64,000 nt of DNA from Geomonas azotofigens (GTDB lineage: Bacteria; Desulfobacterota; Desulfuromonadia; Geobacterales; Geobacteraceae): positions 62,001-126,000 of the forward strand of contig NZ_JAHLME010000001.1 of NCBI RefSeq assembly GCF_018919395.1. The letters run 5' to 3'. The translations under genes were made by a program, and so were the position numbers. Under the pieces are notes generated by a model. The model worked only from the letters and a program-made list of their open reading frames with translations. It ran no database searches and had not been told where the DNA came from. Numbering within the stretch: the first letter of the stretch is position 1; each line of letters opens with the position of its first letter. Positions 1-8,429 of the stretch are shown piece by piece.

Positions 1-942
1 TCAGCCCCCGGTTTTCCGGCGCTGATGATCCCTCCCCCCGTCCTCAAGGACATCCGGCGCCGCTTCTACGCCTGGTTATCCGAGCAGTCGCTGGGCGCGC
101 TCAAGGACAGGAGCGCGCAGAACCGGGAAAAGGCGCTGGCTAGCCTGGTCGGTAAGCGGCCGGTGCCGGCTCGCGGCAAGGAAGAGCTGGCGGTAAAACT
201 TGAGCATGTCAAGGAGTGGCACGAGCTGCACCGCGATCTGGTCGACACGGTGGTGCTGCCGGTCTCCAAGGCGAACCTGCACCAGTTCGGCCCCTTCGCC
301 CGTAAGTTGAAGGGAAGCGAGCACAAGGTGATCTGGCAGCTCCCCTTCATCATCTTCGAGGCGGACCTCCCCTTCTACCTGGACGCTGTCCAGGGTATCC
401 TGCGTGCCGGCTTCAAGCGTTTCGAGCTCACCAACCTGTCCCACTTCCAGTTCTTCAAGGGAACCGACGCGGAGCTGAACACCGACTACCGGCTCTTCTC
501 GCTGAACAGCCAGGCGCTCCTCTGCTGGCAGGAGCTGGGAGTGTCGCGCGCCACGCTCTACATCGAGGACGACCGCGCCAACCTGGCGCAACTCCTCTCC
601 TGCGACCTGAAGATCAACCGCGGCGTGCTTCTCTTCGCGCCGGTCCCGGTGATCACCTCGAAGATCGCCATCAAGGATATGAAGGGGGACGCGCCGCTCG
701 CCTCCGACCGCGGCGATCTCTACTCGGTCAAGGTGAAGGACCACCTCACCGTGGTGAGCGCGCAGACGCCGTTCGCCCTGACCCAGTACCGAAACGACCT
801 GCGTGGGCTCGGCTGCGGCAGGTTCCTGCTCGACCTCTCCGCGCTGCAGCAGCAGGAACGCGAGCGGGTGCTGGAGGCGTACCGCAAGGGGGTCGCCGTA
901 CCGGGCGCATCCGAATTCAACTTCAACACCGGACTGGTGTAA
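1..942 (+). CDS. U32 family peptidase-like protein, C-terminal part (5' end outside window)
   Basis: The frame is open from base 1, so this is the C-terminal 313 codons of a longer gene; the ATG at 25 is probably internal. The visible part has the alternating strand/helix pattern of the barrel region of U32 proteins, with a hallmark-like stretch around DYRLFSLNSQALLCWQELGV and a later FLLDLS segment. Family members include collagenase-like proteases and tRNA/ubiquinone hydroxylation factors, and the diagnostic Cys-containing U32 signature is not in the visible part. The stop lies 3 bases before the next gene, so the two are probably co-transcribed. The family call rests on overall resemblance only. 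Confidence 0.6.
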   Translation, partial: SAPGFPALMIPPPVLKDIRRRFYAWLSEQSLGALKDRSAQNREKALASLVGKRPVPARGKEELAVKLEHVKEWHELHRDLVDTVVLPVSKANLHQFGPFARKLKGSEHKVIWQLPFIIFEADLPFYLDAVQGILRAGFKRFELTNLSHFQFFKGTDAELNTDYRLFSLNSQALLCWQELGVSRATLYIEDDRANLAQLLSCDLKINRGVLLFAPVPVITSKIAIKDMKGDAPLASDRGDLYSVKVKDHLTVVSAQTPFALTQYRNDLRGLGCGRFLLDLSALQQQERERVLEAYRKGVAVPGASEFNFNTGLV

Positions 943-945
943 GCA

Positions 946-1503
946 ATGGGGATCATCGACACGATCAAGGGGAGGATCCAGGATCGGCTCAACGATCCCG
1001 CCTTCATGGGGCTGGTGCAGGAGCAGAGCCTCAAGGATCTCCTGCTGCGCCGGGAATTCCGCATCACGCAGGAATACCTGCAGCGCGAGTTCCTGGACAA
1101 GGCGCTGGACGACGAGCTGGTGGAATTCAGGCTCGGCATCGAAAACGGTTACTGCGAGCTGTCCGGGAGACTGAAGAAGCGGCTGGTTCCCTTCGCCATC
1201 CCCTTTTCCGCCAGCTTCACCATAGAGGGGATCGAGTTCAGCGCCGCGCGCAAGTGCGTGTTCCTGAAGCTCGGGCCGGTCTCGCCGCTTGACCTAGACT
1301 GGCTCACCAGGAAGGTGGTGCAGAGGATACCGTCATTGAGCATGATGGGAGAGCTGCTGGTGTGCGACCTGAACCAGGTGCCGCGCCTGGCCGAGCTGTT
1401 CGCCCACCGGGTGAAGGGGATCAGCATCTGGGATTACATTACGTTGAAAGAGCTCTGGCTTAAGCGGGGCGAACTAGGAGGAAGGGTGGGGGTGGTTCTA
1501 TGA
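946..1503 (+). CDS. Conserved protein of unknown function, coupled to hslO
   Basis: A 185-residue soluble protein without signal peptide or membrane segment. It starts with an amphipathic helical region ([20 protein letters not shown]) and then has a beta-rich middle ([20 protein letters not shown]), which recalls a small lipid-binding or SRPBCC-like sheet, but I do not recognise a family. It begins 3 bases after the U32-like gene and its TGA overlaps the hslO ATG (ATGA at 1500), so translation of the three genes is probably coupled. No function is assigned. Confidence 0.75.
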   Translation: MGIIDTIKGRIQDRLNDPAFMGLVQEQSLKDLLLRREFRITQEYLQREFLDKALDDELVEFRLGIENGYCELSGRLKKRLVPFAIPFSASFTIEGIEFSAARKCVFLKLGPVSPLDLDWLTRKVVQRIPSLSMMGELLVCDLNQVPRLAELFAHRVKGISIWDYITLKELWLKRGELGGRVGVVL

Positions 1504-2381
1504 CAGATTATCTGGTGCGCGCGATTGCCAAGTCCGGGGCGGTGAGGGCCCTCACCTGCGTCACCACCGGCACGGTCAGCGAAGTCTGCCGGCGCCACGG
1601 CACGCTCCCAACGGCTACCGCCGCGCTGGGACGCTCCCTTACCGCCGGGGCCCTGATGGGGGCCATGCTGAAGACCGGCCAGCGGGTCGCGCTGCGCTTC
1701 GAGGGGAACGGTCCGCTGAAGAAGATCGTCATCGAGGCCGACAGCGACGGTAGCGTGCGCGGCTACGTGGGCGATACCAAGGTGCACCTGCTTCGTCCCG
1801 ACGGCGCCCTCGACGTCCCCAACGCCCTGGGGCGCGCTGGCTTTCTCACCGTCGCCAAGGACCTTGGACTGAAGGAACCGTACCGCGGCACCGTCCAGCT
1901 TTACACCAGCGGCATCGCCGAGGATCTCGCGCTGTACCTGGTGGAGTCCGAGCAGATCCCTTCCGCCGTCGGCATCGCCGAGTTCATCGAGCAGGACGGC
2001 GCGGTCGGCGCGTGCGGCGGTTTCATGATCCAGGCCATACCGCCGATCGATCCCCTGGTGATCGAAGAGCTGATGGACCACATCGAGAAGCTCCCCCCCT
2101 TGAGCGAGTTGCTGCGCGGCGGCAAGACGCCCGAGGAGATCATGGAGATGCTCCTGTCCGGCATGGAGTACAACATCCTGGAGAAGCGCGCCATCGGGTT
2201 CGCCTGCAGTTGCGGCAGGGAGCGTATCGAGCGGGTGCTCTTGTCGATGGGGAAGAAGGAACTCACCTCCATGCTCAACGAGCAGCACGGCGCCGAGGTC
2301 ACCTGCGAGTTCTGCGGCGAGCGCTACCACTTCAGCGCAGCCGACCTCGAGCGGCTGATAGCGGAAGTAGAGCCGGCCTAA
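1500..2381 (+). CDS. hslO: Hsp33 redox-regulated chaperone
   Basis: A 293-residue cytosolic holdase of the Hsp33 family, activated when oxidative stress oxidises four zinc-binding cysteines. The N-terminal core (about 1-230) matches the family, including [15 protein letters not shown]. The C-terminal redox switch is present as Cys236-x-Cys238 and Cys269-x-x-Cys272, the canonical CxC...CxxC arrangement. Length is normal. The ATG overlaps the stop of the preceding gene by the ATGA motif. An interspersed inverted repeat begins about 20 bases after the stop. Confidence 0.96.
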   Translation: MTDYLVRAIAKSGAVRALTCVTTGTVSEVCRRHGTLPTATAALGRSLTAGALMGAMLKTGQRVALRFEGNGPLKKIVIEADSDGSVRGYVGDTKVHLLRPDGALDVPNALGRAGFLTVAKDLGLKEPYRGTVQLYTSGIAEDLALYLVESEQIPSAVGIAEFIEQDGAVGACGGFMIQAIPPIDPLVIEELMDHIEKLPPLSELLRGGKTPEEIMEMLLSGMEYNILEKRAIGFACSCGRERIERVLLSMGKKELTSMLNEQHGAEVTCEFCGERYHFSAADLERLIAEVEPA

Positions 2382-2400
2382 GGCCCACCCCTCAAATGCA

Positions 2401-2498
2401 TTAACGCAAAGGCGCCAAGACGCTAAGCAGCAAAGGGAAAACACATAATACTTTGTAGGTTCTCTTGGCGCCTTTGCGGCTCTGCGCCTTTGCGTTAA
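2401..2498. repeat. Interspersed inverted repeat, family A, copy 1
   Basis: The left arm starts TTAACGCAAAGGCGC and the right arm ends GCGCCTTTGCGTTAA, facing each other around a roughly 35-base AT-richer core. Copies with the same TTAACGCAAAGNCGC arms lie at 7713-7793, 52930-53074 and 60130-60226. It lies between hslO and the cyclase gene and codes for nothing obvious. Confidence 0.85.
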
Positions 2499-2561
2499 GC
2501 CGTTTCTTTCATCTGCGTTATACTTGCCGGTGCCGCTTTCACATTAAGCCGGAGGTATCCT

Positions 2562-3242
2562 ATGAGAATCCACGATATCAGCGTCGCGCTGTCACCCGAT
2601 CTCCCCTCCTACCCGGGGGACCCCTCCGTTACCGTCGAGCCCTGGCACCGCATCGCCAAGGGGGACTCCGCGAACCTTTCCCGCATCACGCTCGGCACCC
2701 ACTCCGGCACTCACATAGATCCCCCTCGCCATTTCAACGACGCGGGCATCACCGTTGACGAGATCCCGCTCGACCTCCTCATCGGCCAGGCACGGGTCGT
2801 GGAGATCCCCAACGCCAAAAAGATCGGCCGCGACCAACTGGAACCGCTCGAGTTGAAGGGAGTGGAAAGGCTGCTGATCAAGACCGGCAACTCGGAGTTT
2901 TGGGGCGAGAAGGAGTTTCGCAGCGACTTCGCCGCGCTGACAGTGGAGGGGGCGCACTACCTGCACCACCTGAAGGTGAAACTGGTCGCCGTCGACTACC
3001 TGTCGGTGGAACCGATGGACGGGGACGGCGAAGTGCACCGCATTCTTTTGAATGGTGGCATCCCCGTCATCGAGGGGATCAACCTGGCCGGCGTTCCGGC
3101 CGGATATTACCAGTTGATCTGCCTGCCGTTGAAACTGAAGGACGGCGACGGCGCGCCGGTCCGGGCGCTTTTAGTCGAGAGTGCCGATGCTGCCGCGCAG
3201 CAACCTTTCGATCCGCACACAAGCAGATGGCCGCTTTCGTAA
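2562..3242 (+). CDS. Cyclase/kynurenine formamidase-family metal-dependent hydrolase
   Basis: A 226-residue member of the PF04199 family (putative cyclase, kynurenine formamidase-like, usually Zn or Mn dependent). The metal-binding motif HxGTHxDxPxH is visible as His47, Thr50, His51, Asp53 and His57 (THSGTHIDPPRHF). No signal peptide is seen. The ATG follows AGGAGG-like GGAGGTATCCT. It is a single-gene unit between repeat A and a bidirectional terminator, so the pathway cannot be read from neighbours. Real substrates in this family range from N-formylkynurenine to amides and lactones, so the family is secure but the substrate is not. Confidence 0.88.
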   Translation: MRIHDISVALSPDLPSYPGDPSVTVEPWHRIAKGDSANLSRITLGTHSGTHIDPPRHFNDAGITVDEIPLDLLIGQARVVEIPNAKKIGRDQLEPLELKGVERLLIKTGNSEFWGEKEFRSDFAALTVEGAHYLHHLKVKLVAVDYLSVEPMDGDGEVHRILLNGGIPVIEGINLAGVPAGYYQLICLPLKLKDGDGAPVRALLVESADAAAQQPFDPHTSRWPLS

Positions 3243-3258
3243 CAGGTCACCGTCAGCG

Positions 3259-3301
3259 ATAAAAAAAGGGAGCGGTTCCTCAGGAGCCACTCCCCTTTTT
3301 T
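3259..3301. terminator. Bidirectional rho-independent terminator
   Basis: GGGAGCGGTTCC and GGAGCCACTCCC pair around a TCAG loop. An A-run precedes the stem and a T-run follows it. It sits between the convergent genes at 2562-3242 (+) and 3329-3805 (-) and can serve both. Confidence 0.9.
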
Positions 3302-3328
3302 CGTTAAGGCCGGCGGGTCCCGAACGAT

Positions 3329-3805
3329 TTACAGAGCCTTCTTCTTGCAGCACTCTTTCTGGACCGGCTGGTCCGCGGGCGCCTGGTCCTGCTGCAGCTT
3401 CGCGCACTTGGCGCACCCCGCAACCGGAGCAGCCTGCGCACCTTTCATCTTCTGGCACTTGTCACATGCAGGCTGCGCGGCGGCACCGGCTGCGCCCTTC
3501 GCGCACTTGTCACAAGCCGGCTGAGCAGCGCCCCCCTGCTTTGGGCAATTGGCGCAAGGAGCGGCACCCTTTTCGGCGGCAGCCGCTTTCGGGCAGTTGG
3601 CGCACGGGGCGGCACCCTGCTCGATGGCAGCCGCCTTCGGGCAGTTGGCGCACGGCGCCTGCTGCTGGACCTGCTGGGCCTGCTGCATCTTGGCGCAGTT
3701 GCCGCAGCCGGGTTTAACCGCTTGCTGCTCGTCACCCCACACCGCCAGGGCTCCCGCCACCAGCAATACCACCGGAAACAGCGCAATCAACAACGTCTTC
3801 TTCAT
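3329..3805 (-). CDS. Secreted CxxC-repeat protein, function unknown
   Basis: A 158-residue protein. The ATG at 3805 is preceded by AGGGAGGG; the frame is open further upstream but without a better site. Residues 1-24 form a signal peptide (MKKTLLIALFPVVLLVAGAL...). The mature protein is made of short units of about 15-20 residues, each with a CxxC: CGNC, three CANCPK, two CDKC, one CAKC, and a final ECCKKK. Linkers are rich in Ala, Gln and Lys. The spacing suggests tandem soft-metal or thiol/disulfide sites in the periplasm, but no family is recognised. It could be a metal buffer or a structural disulfide protein; this is inference. Confidence 0.85.
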   Translation of the reverse strand: MKKTLLIALFPVVLLVAGALAVWGDEQQAVKPGCGNCAKMQQAQQVQQQAPCANCPKAAAIEQGAAPCANCPKAAAAEKGAAPCANCPKQGGAAQPACDKCAKGAAGAAAQPACDKCQKMKGAQAAPVAGCAKCAKLQQDQAPADQPVQKECCKKKAL

Positions 3806-3867
3806 AAAACCCTCCCTTGTATAAATCCCTGCCCTCATGTGGGGCTGTTGTTGCAACGCATGACCTT

Positions 3868-3978
3868 CCTGTAGGGGCGAATAATTATTCGCCCGCCTCT
3901 GTCGCACCGGAACCTCTCTCGCAACGTCCATCGGTTGGGCACCGACGGCTGGGCAAATGATTATTTGCCCCTACAGCA
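3868..3978. repeat. Interspersed inverted repeat, family E
   Basis: Two facing arms, TGTAGGGGCGAATAATTATT at 3869 and AATGATTATTTGCCCCTACA ending at 3975, are separated by about 60 bases. Each arm is itself partly palindromic (GGGCGAAT/ATTCGCCC). The element lies between the 3' end of the pseudouridine synthase gene and the promoter side of the CxxC-repeat gene. Confidence 0.75.
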
Positions 3979-4000
3979 CGAGCCGGTCAAAACTGCCACG

Positions 4001-4903
4001 TTATTCCGCCGGCTGCTCCTGCTGCTCGAACGCCCCAACTTTCGGCGCTGCCTCCAGGAACTCCGCGTCGGGCGCCGCCACCGCCTCGATGATCTTGCCG
4101 CGCGGGCCTGTGAAGCGCATGGCCCGGCAATGCAACATCATCCTGCTGGCGGGAATCCCCCCGTAGCTCTCGTCGCCGATGATGGGGAACCCGGAATGGG
4201 CCAGGTGCACGCGGATCTGGTGAGTACGCCCGGTGAGCGGCTTCGCCTCGATGGCGGTCACGCCGCCCCCCTCGCCCATGACATTGAACACGGTGCGTGC
4301 CGGTTTTCCCCTCATCGACACGCCGTAGCGGAACTTGCTGACCTTGTCCAGCGGCGCATCCACCTTCCAGCTCTGCTGGTCCGGCGAACCCGACACCAGC
4401 GCCCAGTAAGTCTTCTGGACCTTCCCCTCCTTGAGGAGGTTGGAGATCAGGGTCGCGGCCTGCTTGTGCTTCGGAAAGAACATCACGCCGCTGGTGCCGC
4501 GGTCCAGCCGGTGCACCACGCGGGAGGGATCCCGCAGCCCGATGCTCTTCATGTAGCACTCGACCGCGTACTCGACCGTCCCCTTCAGCTGGTACGGGGT
4601 GCGCTGGCTGTTCACGCCAACCGCCTTGTACACGGCCAGGAAATCCTTGTCCTCGTACAGGAGCTCGTGTTTCTGGTACACCAGGTCGATGCAGCGCTCC
4701 GCTTCCATCAGCCCCAGAGCGACCTCGTCACCCTCCTTCACCTGGCGCGACGCCACCCGGACCAGCACCTGGTTGATGTTGCACCCCCCCCAGTCGATGA
4801 CCCGGCGGATCTCCCCCTTGGAGAGCTGGGGAAACAGCAGCTTCGCCGCATCGTCCAGCCTGAGTCCCGCCTGTTCCGCGTCTATCCGTGCCGTGAGTAT
4901 CAT
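4001..4903 (-). CDS. RluA/RluD-family pseudouridine synthase
   Basis: A 300-residue RNA pseudouridine synthase. It has an N-terminal S4-like RNA-binding segment (about 10-65: LRLDDAAKLLFPQLSKGEIR) followed by the catalytic domain. The family motif is HRLDRGTSGVM with the catalytic Asp at about residue 134, followed by GRTHQIRVHLAHSGFPIIGD. The ATG at 4903 overlaps the stop of the upstream Nudix gene (4900-4903), giving a two-gene operon. The exact rRNA or tRNA target (RluC, RluD or TruC type) cannot be decided. The C-terminus ends in a Glu/Gln-rich tail. Confidence 0.9.
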   Translation of the reverse strand: MILTARIDAEQAGLRLDDAAKLLFPQLSKGEIRRVIDWGGCNINQVLVRVASRQVKEGDEVALGLMEAERCIDLVYQKHELLYEDKDFLAVYKAVGVNSQRTPYQLKGTVEYAVECYMKSIGLRDPSRVVHRLDRGTSGVMFFPKHKQAATLISNLLKEGKVQKTYWALVSGSPDQQSWKVDAPLDKVSKFRYGVSMRGKPARTVFNVMGEGGGVTAIEAKPLTGRTHQIRVHLAHSGFPIIGDESYGGIPASRMMLHCRAMRFTGPRGKIIEAVAAPDAEFLEAAPKVGAFEQQEQPAE

Positions 4904-5421
4904 GCCAGGTGCCTCCGGGCGCGCAACAGCGCAACGATGGTCTTGCCATCGGTGATGCCGCCGTCCACCGCCATCGCCAGCGCCTGCTCGAACGGTATCT
5001 TCTGGCAGGAGATTTCCTCGTATGCTTCCGGTGCCGCCTCTCCCTGGGAAAGGCCGGTGGCGAGGTAGAGATGCACCACCTCGTCGAATACCCCGGGGGA
5101 GGGATGAACGACGCCAAGGGAAACGATGCTCCGAGCGATCAGTCCGGTTTCCTCCATCAACTCGCGTGATGCGCACAGTTGCGGATCTTCACCCGGCGCG
5201 AGCCGCCCGGCCGGGATTTCCAGCAGGAAGTCCTCCACCGCTGGACGCAGTTGCCGGATCAGCGTCACACAGCCGTCGTCGTGCAGCGCGAGCACCCCGG
5301 CGCCGCCGGGATGACGGACCACCTGGTAGGTGTACCACCCCTGGTCGCCGATGAGCACATCCATCTGCTCGATGCCGACCACGAGGCCGTTGAAAAGCGT
5401 TGCCCTGTTCTTCGTCTCCAT
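4900..5421 (-). CDS. Nudix hydrolase, ADP-ribose pyrophosphatase-like
   Basis: A 173-residue Nudix protein. The box GX5EX7REUXEEXGU is complete at residues 72-94 (G72, E78, R86-E87, E90-E91, G93). The arrangement VTLIRQLRPAVEDFLLEIPA just before the box is typical of the ADP-ribose/ADP-sugar pyrophosphatase branch, which recycles ADP-ribose in the cytosol. The start at 5421 is favoured over upstream candidates because GGGGGATTA directly precedes the ATG. It is coupled by ATGA overlap to the pseudouridine synthase gene. The substrate is inferred. Confidence 0.85.
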   Translation of the reverse strand: METKNRATLFNGLVVGIEQMDVLIGDQGWYTYQVVRHPGGAGVLALHDDGCVTLIRQLRPAVEDFLLEIPAGRLAPGEDPQLCASRELMEETGLIARSIVSLGVVHPSPGVFDEVVHLYLATGLSQGEAAPEAYEEISCQKIPFEQALAMAVDGGITDGKTIVALLRARRHLA

Positions 5422-5427
5422 TAATCC

Positions 5428-5467
5428 CCCAAGGCTAGATACATACCATTTCCGTGATGGATTTGAC
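5428..5467 (-). promoter_or_regulatory. Candidate sigma-70 promoter of the Nudix/pseudouridine synthase operon
   Basis: On the minus strand TTGTCA is followed after 18 bases by TATGTA, then a short leader and the GGGGGA ribosome site of the Nudix gene. This is found by pattern only. Confidence 0.4.
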
Positions 5468-5617
5468 AAAAGATAAATTCCATGGCAACCAAAGCAGCCG
5501 AAACGGCAAGGCGTGAGGGTCCCCGGCAGAACTCAGAAGCAATTAAACGGTGGATTAAGTTGCGGTCATCTGGTACCCTCTGAAGCTTATGTTCAAAATA
5601 ATGCGAGGTGAACAAAA

Positions 5618-6070
5618 ATGGCACAAGCTAAAGACGGGGACCGCGTAAAGGTTCATTATACAGGGAGACTGGACGACGGCACCGTGTTCGACTCCTCCGA
5701 GTGCGGCGAGGATGATTGCGGTTGCGGCCACGGTCCGTTGGAATTCATCATCGGCTCCGGTCAGGTCATTCCGGGTTTTGATGCGGGGGTCAAAGGGCTT
5801 TCCGTCGGCGAATCCAAGACCATCCACATTCCCGTGGACGAGGCCTATGGCGAGCGGATGGACGAGATGGTGGCGGTTGTACCCCGCGGCGACCTCCCCC
5901 CGGAGATGAACCCGGAAATCGGGCAGCAGCTGGAAGTGACCCAGGAAGACGGGCAGGTGTTCAACGTGATGGTGACCGAGGTGACCGACGCAACCATCAC
6001 CATCGACGCCAACCACCCGCTGGCCGGCCAGGCGCTCAACTTCGACCTCAAACTGGTCGAGATCCTTTAA
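5618..6070 (+). CDS. slyD: SlyD-type FKBP peptidyl-prolyl isomerase with Cys-rich insertion
   Basis: A 150-residue FKBP-fold prolyl isomerase/chaperone. The FKBP halves are VKVHYTGRLDDGTVFDSS and IGSGQVIPGFDAGVKGLSVG, separated from the C-terminal strand by an insert-in-flap domain (about 70-120), as in SlyD. Between DSS and PLEF lies an unusual insertion with Cys29, Cys34, Cys36 and His38 (ECGEDDCGCGHG), where related proteins have only a few residues. E. coli SlyD binds nickel through a C-terminal His/Cys tail, which is absent here, so this loop may be an alternative metal site. The start is supported by GCGAGGTG upstream. Confidence 0.88.
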   Translation: MAQAKDGDRVKVHYTGRLDDGTVFDSSECGEDDCGCGHGPLEFIIGSGQVIPGFDAGVKGLSVGESKTIHIPVDEAYGERMDEMVAVVPRGDLPPEMNPEIGQQLEVTQEDGQVFNVMVTEVTDATITIDANHPLAGQALNFDLKLVEIL

Positions 6071-6102
6071 AAGCCGCCGAACCCAATAGCAGCAGAAGCA
6101 AT

Positions 6103-6137
6103 AAAAAATCCCCTCCCGGAAAGGAGGGGATTTTTTG
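6103..6137. terminator. Bidirectional terminator
   Basis: AATCCCCTCC and GGAGGGGATT pair across a short CGGAAA loop, flanked by A6 and T6 runs. It separates slyD (+) from the convergent ferritin-like gene (-). Confidence 0.92.
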
Positions 6138-6166
6138 TATCCCGGTGCGGCTTGAAGCGGCCGGAC

Positions 6167-6643
6167 CTAGTTCTCGGTCATGAAGTGCTGCTCGTACAGG
6201 TCTTCCAGTTCCTGGAGGTGCCGGGACTCGTCCGCCAGCATCTTTTTGAAGAGGACCGCCATGGGCGCGCCCTCGCAGCCGCGGGACATCCGGTCGTAGA
6301 AGTCGATGGAACCCTTCTCGAGGTGGATGGCGTAGGCCATGGCGTCGCGTGCCGTGGAGTCCGGGCGGAGTTCCTTCTTCGGCAGGACGTAGTCGAGGTT
6401 CATGGTCGGCACCGGCCGGTGCAGTCCCTCGCCTCCCTTCATCTCCCCTTCAACCAGCGCCTTCTCCAACTGGTGCTTGTGCTCCAGCTCGTCGAACGCG
6501 GCCTCCTTGATGATCTGACGGGCAGCCTTGTCCTTAACGATGCGAAGCGCGGCAAGATAGGCGCGGAATCCCTCGTTCTCCATCTGGGCGGCCATTTCGA
6601 TCGCAGCTTCAAATGTGTAACAGACATCACCTTGCTCAGCCAT
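6167..6643 (-). CDS. Ferritin-like/rubrerythrin-related diiron protein
   Basis: A 158-residue all-helical protein. It has the paired ExxH-like helices of the ferritin-like superfamily: FEAAIEMAAQMENEGFRAY and FDELEHKHQLEKAL in the first half, and HLEKGSIDFY and DESRHLQELEDLYEQHF in the second. This four-helix carboxylate arrangement normally binds two irons and acts in oxidative stress or iron handling. No C-terminal rubredoxin domain is present, unlike classical rubrerythrin. The gene is transcribed divergently from the NDUFA9-like gene across a 171-base intergenic region. Its substrate (peroxide or iron storage) is unresolved. Confidence 0.85.
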   Translation of the reverse strand: MAEQGDVCYTFEAAIEMAAQMENEGFRAYLAALRIVKDKAARQIIKEAAFDELEHKHQLEKALVEGEMKGGEGLHRPVPTMNLDYVLPKKELRPDSTARDAMAYAIHLEKGSIDFYDRMSRGCEGAPMAVLFKKMLADESRHLQELEDLYEQHFMTEN

Positions 6644-6814
6644 GGCGGGTCTCCTCTAGTCTTTGTTGTGAAAGGCTTTTTAACACAAGAAACGCCTGAG
6701 CACAAGATTTTGTATACACCTTGTGACCTAAATGGAGATTCCCATAACACCTGCTACACTATCGGCTGTTGTTATGAGTTCTGGGAACTGGTACTAGAGG
6801 GGACGGAGGCGAGC

Positions 6815-7699
6815 ATGTTGATCTTTTTGGCTGGCGGCACGGGTTTTGTGGGAGGACATGTAAGAGAGGCGCTGCTGGCGCGTGGGCACAGCTTGAGGCT
6901 GCTCGTGCACCGCAGAAGCCTCGGCACCAGGGAACCCGACGTCGAGGAAATCGTGGGCGACGTCACCAAGCCGGAAACGTTCGAGGAAGCCGTGCGCGGC
7001 TGCGATGCCACCATCAACCTGGTGGGGATCATCAGGGAGTTTTCCGGGCGCGGGATCACCTTCCAGCGTCTGCACGTCGAGGCCACCGGGAGCATCCTGG
7101 CCGCCGCCAAGAAGAGCAACGTGCGGCGCCACCTGCAGATGTCCGCGCTGGGCACCCGCCCCGACAGCACCGCCCGCTACTTCAAAAGCAAGTACCAGGC
7201 GGAAGAACTGGTGCGCCAATCGGGACTCGATTACACCATCTTCCGCCCCTCCATCATCTTCGGACCCAAGGATGAGTTCATCAACCTGCTGGCGGGCTAC
7301 ATGCGCACCTTCCCGGCCATGCCCGTGATCGGCGATGGGGAGTACCAGCTGCAGCCGATTTCCGCCGACGACGTCGCCCGCTGCTTTGCCGATTCCCTGG
7401 AGAAACCCGAAACCATAGGGGAACAGTACGAGCTGTGTGGGCCCGACCGTTACAGCTACAACGAACTCCTCGACACCATCGGCCGTGTTATCGGCAAGAG
7501 CCACGTCACCAAGATAAAGAATCCGCTGTCACTCATGCGGCTGGTCGTGCCCTTGTTCGAGGGCTTCTCCTTCTTCCCCATCACATCCGATCAGATAGCC
7601 ATGCTGGTGCAAGGCAATGCCTGCGACGGCAGTTGGCGCAAGACCTTCCATTTTGAGCCGGTCAACTTCGAGCCCGGCATCCGCAGCTACCTCAAATAA
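6815..7699 (+). CDS. NDUFA9-like atypical SDR (NAD(P)-binding, complex I-associated family)
   Basis: A 294-residue Rossmann protein with an N-terminal GGTGFVGG (Gly7xxGly10xxGly13). The rest resembles the NmrA/NDUFA9 group of extended SDRs, including [14 protein letters not shown] near residue 145 and a C-terminal half that lacks obvious membrane segments. The start at 6815 is chosen because GGACGGAGG precedes it and the Rossmann motif starts at residue 3; the longer upstream frame is non-homologous. Bacterial members are usually unstudied dehydrogenases or quinone-related proteins. The gene ends just before a family A repeat. Confidence 0.85.
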
Positions 7700-7712
7700 G
7701 TCAAAGGCCGCT

Positions 7713-7793
7713 TTCACGCAAAGCCGCAAAGGCGCAAGGACTAGATACCACGCAAGGTCTTGGCGTCTTCGCGGCTTTGCGTCTTTGCGTTCA
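7713..7793. repeat. Interspersed inverted repeat, family A, copy 2
   Basis: The left arm contains ACGCAAAGCCGCAAAGGCGC and the right arm GCGGCTTTGCGTCTTTGCGT, with a core of about 15-20 bases. It lies between the NDUFA9-like gene and nikR. Confidence 0.8.
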
Positions 7794-7866
7794 GGTTTTG
7801 AAGCCCGCCTTGCCTCTCTGCTCCAATTCACGTATAGTAAGGCACTTTTTTGAAGGAGGGTCATGC

Positions 7867-8286
7867 ATGGGCGAGACAGTGAGATTCGGCATTTCCATGG
7901 ACGACCAGTTGCTGGAGAGCTTCGACCGGCTCATCGAACAGAAAGGGTACGCCAACCGTTCCGAGGCGATCCGGGACCTGATCCGTGCCGCCCAGGTCGA
8001 ACTCGACTGGGAGGAAGGAGAAAAGGAAGGCGTCGGCACGGTGACCCTGGTCTACAACCACCACGTGCGCGACCTCTCCGACAAGCTCACCGAGCACCAG
8101 CACGCCCACCACGACCAGATCATCTCCGCGCTGCACGTCCATCTCGATGCCCACAACTGCCTCGAGGTCCTGGTGGTGCGTGGCAAGGCCCGCGACGTTC
8201 GCCGCATCGCCGATGAACTGATCGGCGTGAAAGGTGTCAAGCACGGCAAACTCGTCATGACCACCACCGGCGAAGGACTGCATTAA
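7867..8286 (+). CDS. nikR: Nickel-responsive transcriptional regulator NikR
   Basis: A 139-residue ribbon-helix-helix repressor with a C-terminal ACT-like nickel-sensing domain. The RHH part is residues 1-45 ([19 protein letters not shown]). The high-affinity nickel site is recognisable as His79, His90, His92 and Cys98, matching the E. coli His76/His87/His89/Cys95 spacing. The start at 7867 is favoured by GAAGGAGGG upstream. No nickel transporter gene is adjacent, but a nickel-cofactor operon (larBC) lies 27 kb away. No GTATGA-type operator was found next to the gene. Confidence 0.95.
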
Positions 8287-8291
8287 CCGCG

Positions 8292-8321
8292 CGTTCTACG
8301 TTCTACGTTCTAGGTTCTACG
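8292..8321. repeat. Heptamer repeat, family B, single arm
   Basis: Four tandem copies of a 7-base unit, GTTCTAC or GTTCTAG. The same unit forms paired facing arms at 40807-40949 and 48703-48847. Confidence 0.8.
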
Positions 8322-8361
8322 ATCAGCCCCCGTCGCCGTCCCCCTTTTATGTCGGTACCGC

Positions 8362-8397
8362 GTCCCCGCCCCCGGAGGGGGAGGGTCAGGGAGGGGG
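8362..8397. repeat. GC-rich repeat, family C, copy 1
   Basis: CCCCCGGAGGGGGAGGGTCA followed by GGGAGGGGG, placed directly upstream of tadA. Other copies lie at 33991-34015, 46398-46530, 50074-50110, 54305-54384, 56971-57058 and 58541-58646. Confidence 0.75.
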
Positions 8398-8429
8398 AAA
8401 CAAGGTCACCATTTAGAGAAGAAGACCGC

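Noticed and set aside
2401..2498. c-di-GMP riboswitch (ACGCAAAGCC-like words)
   Set aside because: The words occur within the family A inverted repeat. The other conserved GEMM blocks and the expected helices are absent, and the copies are not placed before motility or cytochrome genes.
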